This document shows positions 63,468-64,000 of a stretch of DNA of 64,000 nucleotides, in pieces. The position numbers and the translations under genes are program-made. Origin of the DNA: Solidesulfovibrio carbinolicus (GTDB lineage Bacteria; Desulfobacterota; Desulfovibrionia; Desulfovibrionales; Desulfovibrionaceae); assembly GCF_004135975.1 (NCBI RefSeq), contig NZ_CP026538.1, positions 62,001-126,000 on the forward strand, in the 5' to 3' direction. Below the pieces are notes generated by a model. The model was given only the letters and a program-made list of their open reading frames with translations, made no database searches and had not been told where the DNA came from. Each line of letters begins with the position of its first letter. Within the stretch, counting starts at the first letter, position 1.

Positions 63468-64000
63468 GCGAAGCCATCGCCTACTACCCGGGCTGTTCGG
63501 GCCTGGGCACGTCCAAAGAGTACGACACCTCCACCCGGGCGGTGTGCGCCGCCCTGGGACTGTCCCTGGTGGACATCCCGGACTGGAGCTGTTGCGGCTC
63601 GTCTCCGGCCCACACCAAGGACCATGTGCTCTCCGCCGCCCTGGCCGCCCGCAACCTGCAGCTCGTGTCCGACATGGGGCTTAAGGCCGCGGCCACGCCC
63701 TGCCCGAGCTGCCTGACCAACCTGCGCACGGCCAACCACCGCTGCGAGGCCGCGCCCTTTAAGGCCAAGGTCGACAAGCTCCTGGACGACCCCTACGCCG
63801 GCGGCGTCAATGCCGTGTCCGTGCTCCAGGCCCTCACCGAGATGGTCGGGCTGGACGCCGTGAAATCGGCCGTCCGCACGCCGCTTAAAGGCCTCAAGGT
63901 GGCCTGCTACTACGGCTGCATCATGAACCGGCCGCCCGAGCTCATGGCCTTTGACGACTGCGAAAACCCCATGGCCATGGACAACATCCTGGCGGCCATG
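63464..64000 (+). CDS. hdrB: Heterodisulfide reductase subunit B-like protein (partial, 3' end off window)
   Basis: The first 179 residues of HdrB. The first CCG motif is complete: Cys11, Cys43-Cys44 (WSCCGSS) and Cys80-x2-Cys83 (PCPSC), with the CX31-39CCX35-36CXXC spacing of the family. A second motif starts with VACYYGCIMN near residue 146. These bind the non-cubane 4Fe-4S clusters that reduce disulfides. The ATG overlaps the hdrC stop (ATGA). HdrA and flx genes should follow outside the window. Confidence 0.93.
   Translation, partial: MSEAIAYYPGCSGLGTSKEYDTSTRAVCAALGLSLVDIPDWSCCGSSPAHTKDHVLSAALAARNLQLVSDMGLKAAATPCPSCLTNLRTANHRCEAAPFKAKVDKLLDDPYAGGVNAVSVLQALTEMVGLDAVKSAVRTPLKGLKVACYYGCIMNRPPELMAFDDCENPMAMDNILAAM

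Overview
The window is a 64-kb chromosomal segment of a high-GC delta-type sulfate reducer, most likely of the Desulfovibrio/Solidesulfovibrio group. This is an inference from gene content: [FeFe]-hydrogenase maturases HydE and HydF, an iron alcohol dehydrogenase beside HdrC/HdrB-like genes, a CbiK-type cobaltochelatase, and dense signal transduction (CheV, MCP, PilZ, two sensor kinases). No taxonomic search was possible.

Layout. 1-6.2 kb is a lower-GC, loosely packed stretch. It holds a truncated anti-sigma-type ATPase with the start of an acetyltransferase domain, an EF-hand secreted protein, a secreted unknown and a hybrid sensor kinase. It ends at tRNA-Ala(GGC), and a decayed direct copy of the tRNA 3' end plus its terminator lies near 1.4 kb, as expected for an old tRNA-integrated element. 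6.4-19.8 kb is dense core genome: peptide-type ABC permeases, recN, ftsE-ftsX, cbiK, pyrB-pyrC, a CCA-transferase-like HD protein whose nucleotidyltransferase motif has decayed, rlmN, a VapBC pair and hisI-hisG. 19.9-27.6 kb runs mostly on the minus strand: secreted protein, two glycosyltransferases, beta-carbonic anhydrase, an AbrB-type antitoxin with a Doc toxin, tRNA-Ser(UGA), a PilZ protein and CheV. 27.8-33.4 kb has a glycosyltransferase-asnB-MFS operon (the MFS gene is frameshifted) and an agmatine deiminase. 33.7-37.6 kb is a strikingly AT-rich island with a two-domain glycosyltransferase and a sulfotransferase-like protein, bordered by an IS5-type remnant.

38.6-42 kb carries KtrB/KtrA-type potassium uptake and Obg. 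Obg has an acidic insertion, and an IS1595-family element sits exactly between its stop codon and its terminator. 43-50 kb has an RlmI-like methyltransferase, a periplasmic-binding lipoprotein paired with a histidine kinase, and hydE-hydF behind two related palindromes. 50-56.6 kb has two small soluble proteins, a cardiolipin synthase, a divergent Mor-like/CI-like regulator pair with matching operators, and an MCP. 56.9-60.6 kb is a minus-strand arsenic operon (DGC protein, thioredoxin-like protein, CcdA, Acr3, two ArsC-type reductases). From 61.1 kb a sigma-54-type promoter precedes adh, followed by hdrC and a partial hdrB, the start of what is probably an HdrABC-FlxABCD locus for ethanol metabolism.

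A family of GC-rich hairpin repeats with the core GCCTCCGGCGGC recurs at gene ends across the window. No CRISPR array, rRNA or replication origin was seen.
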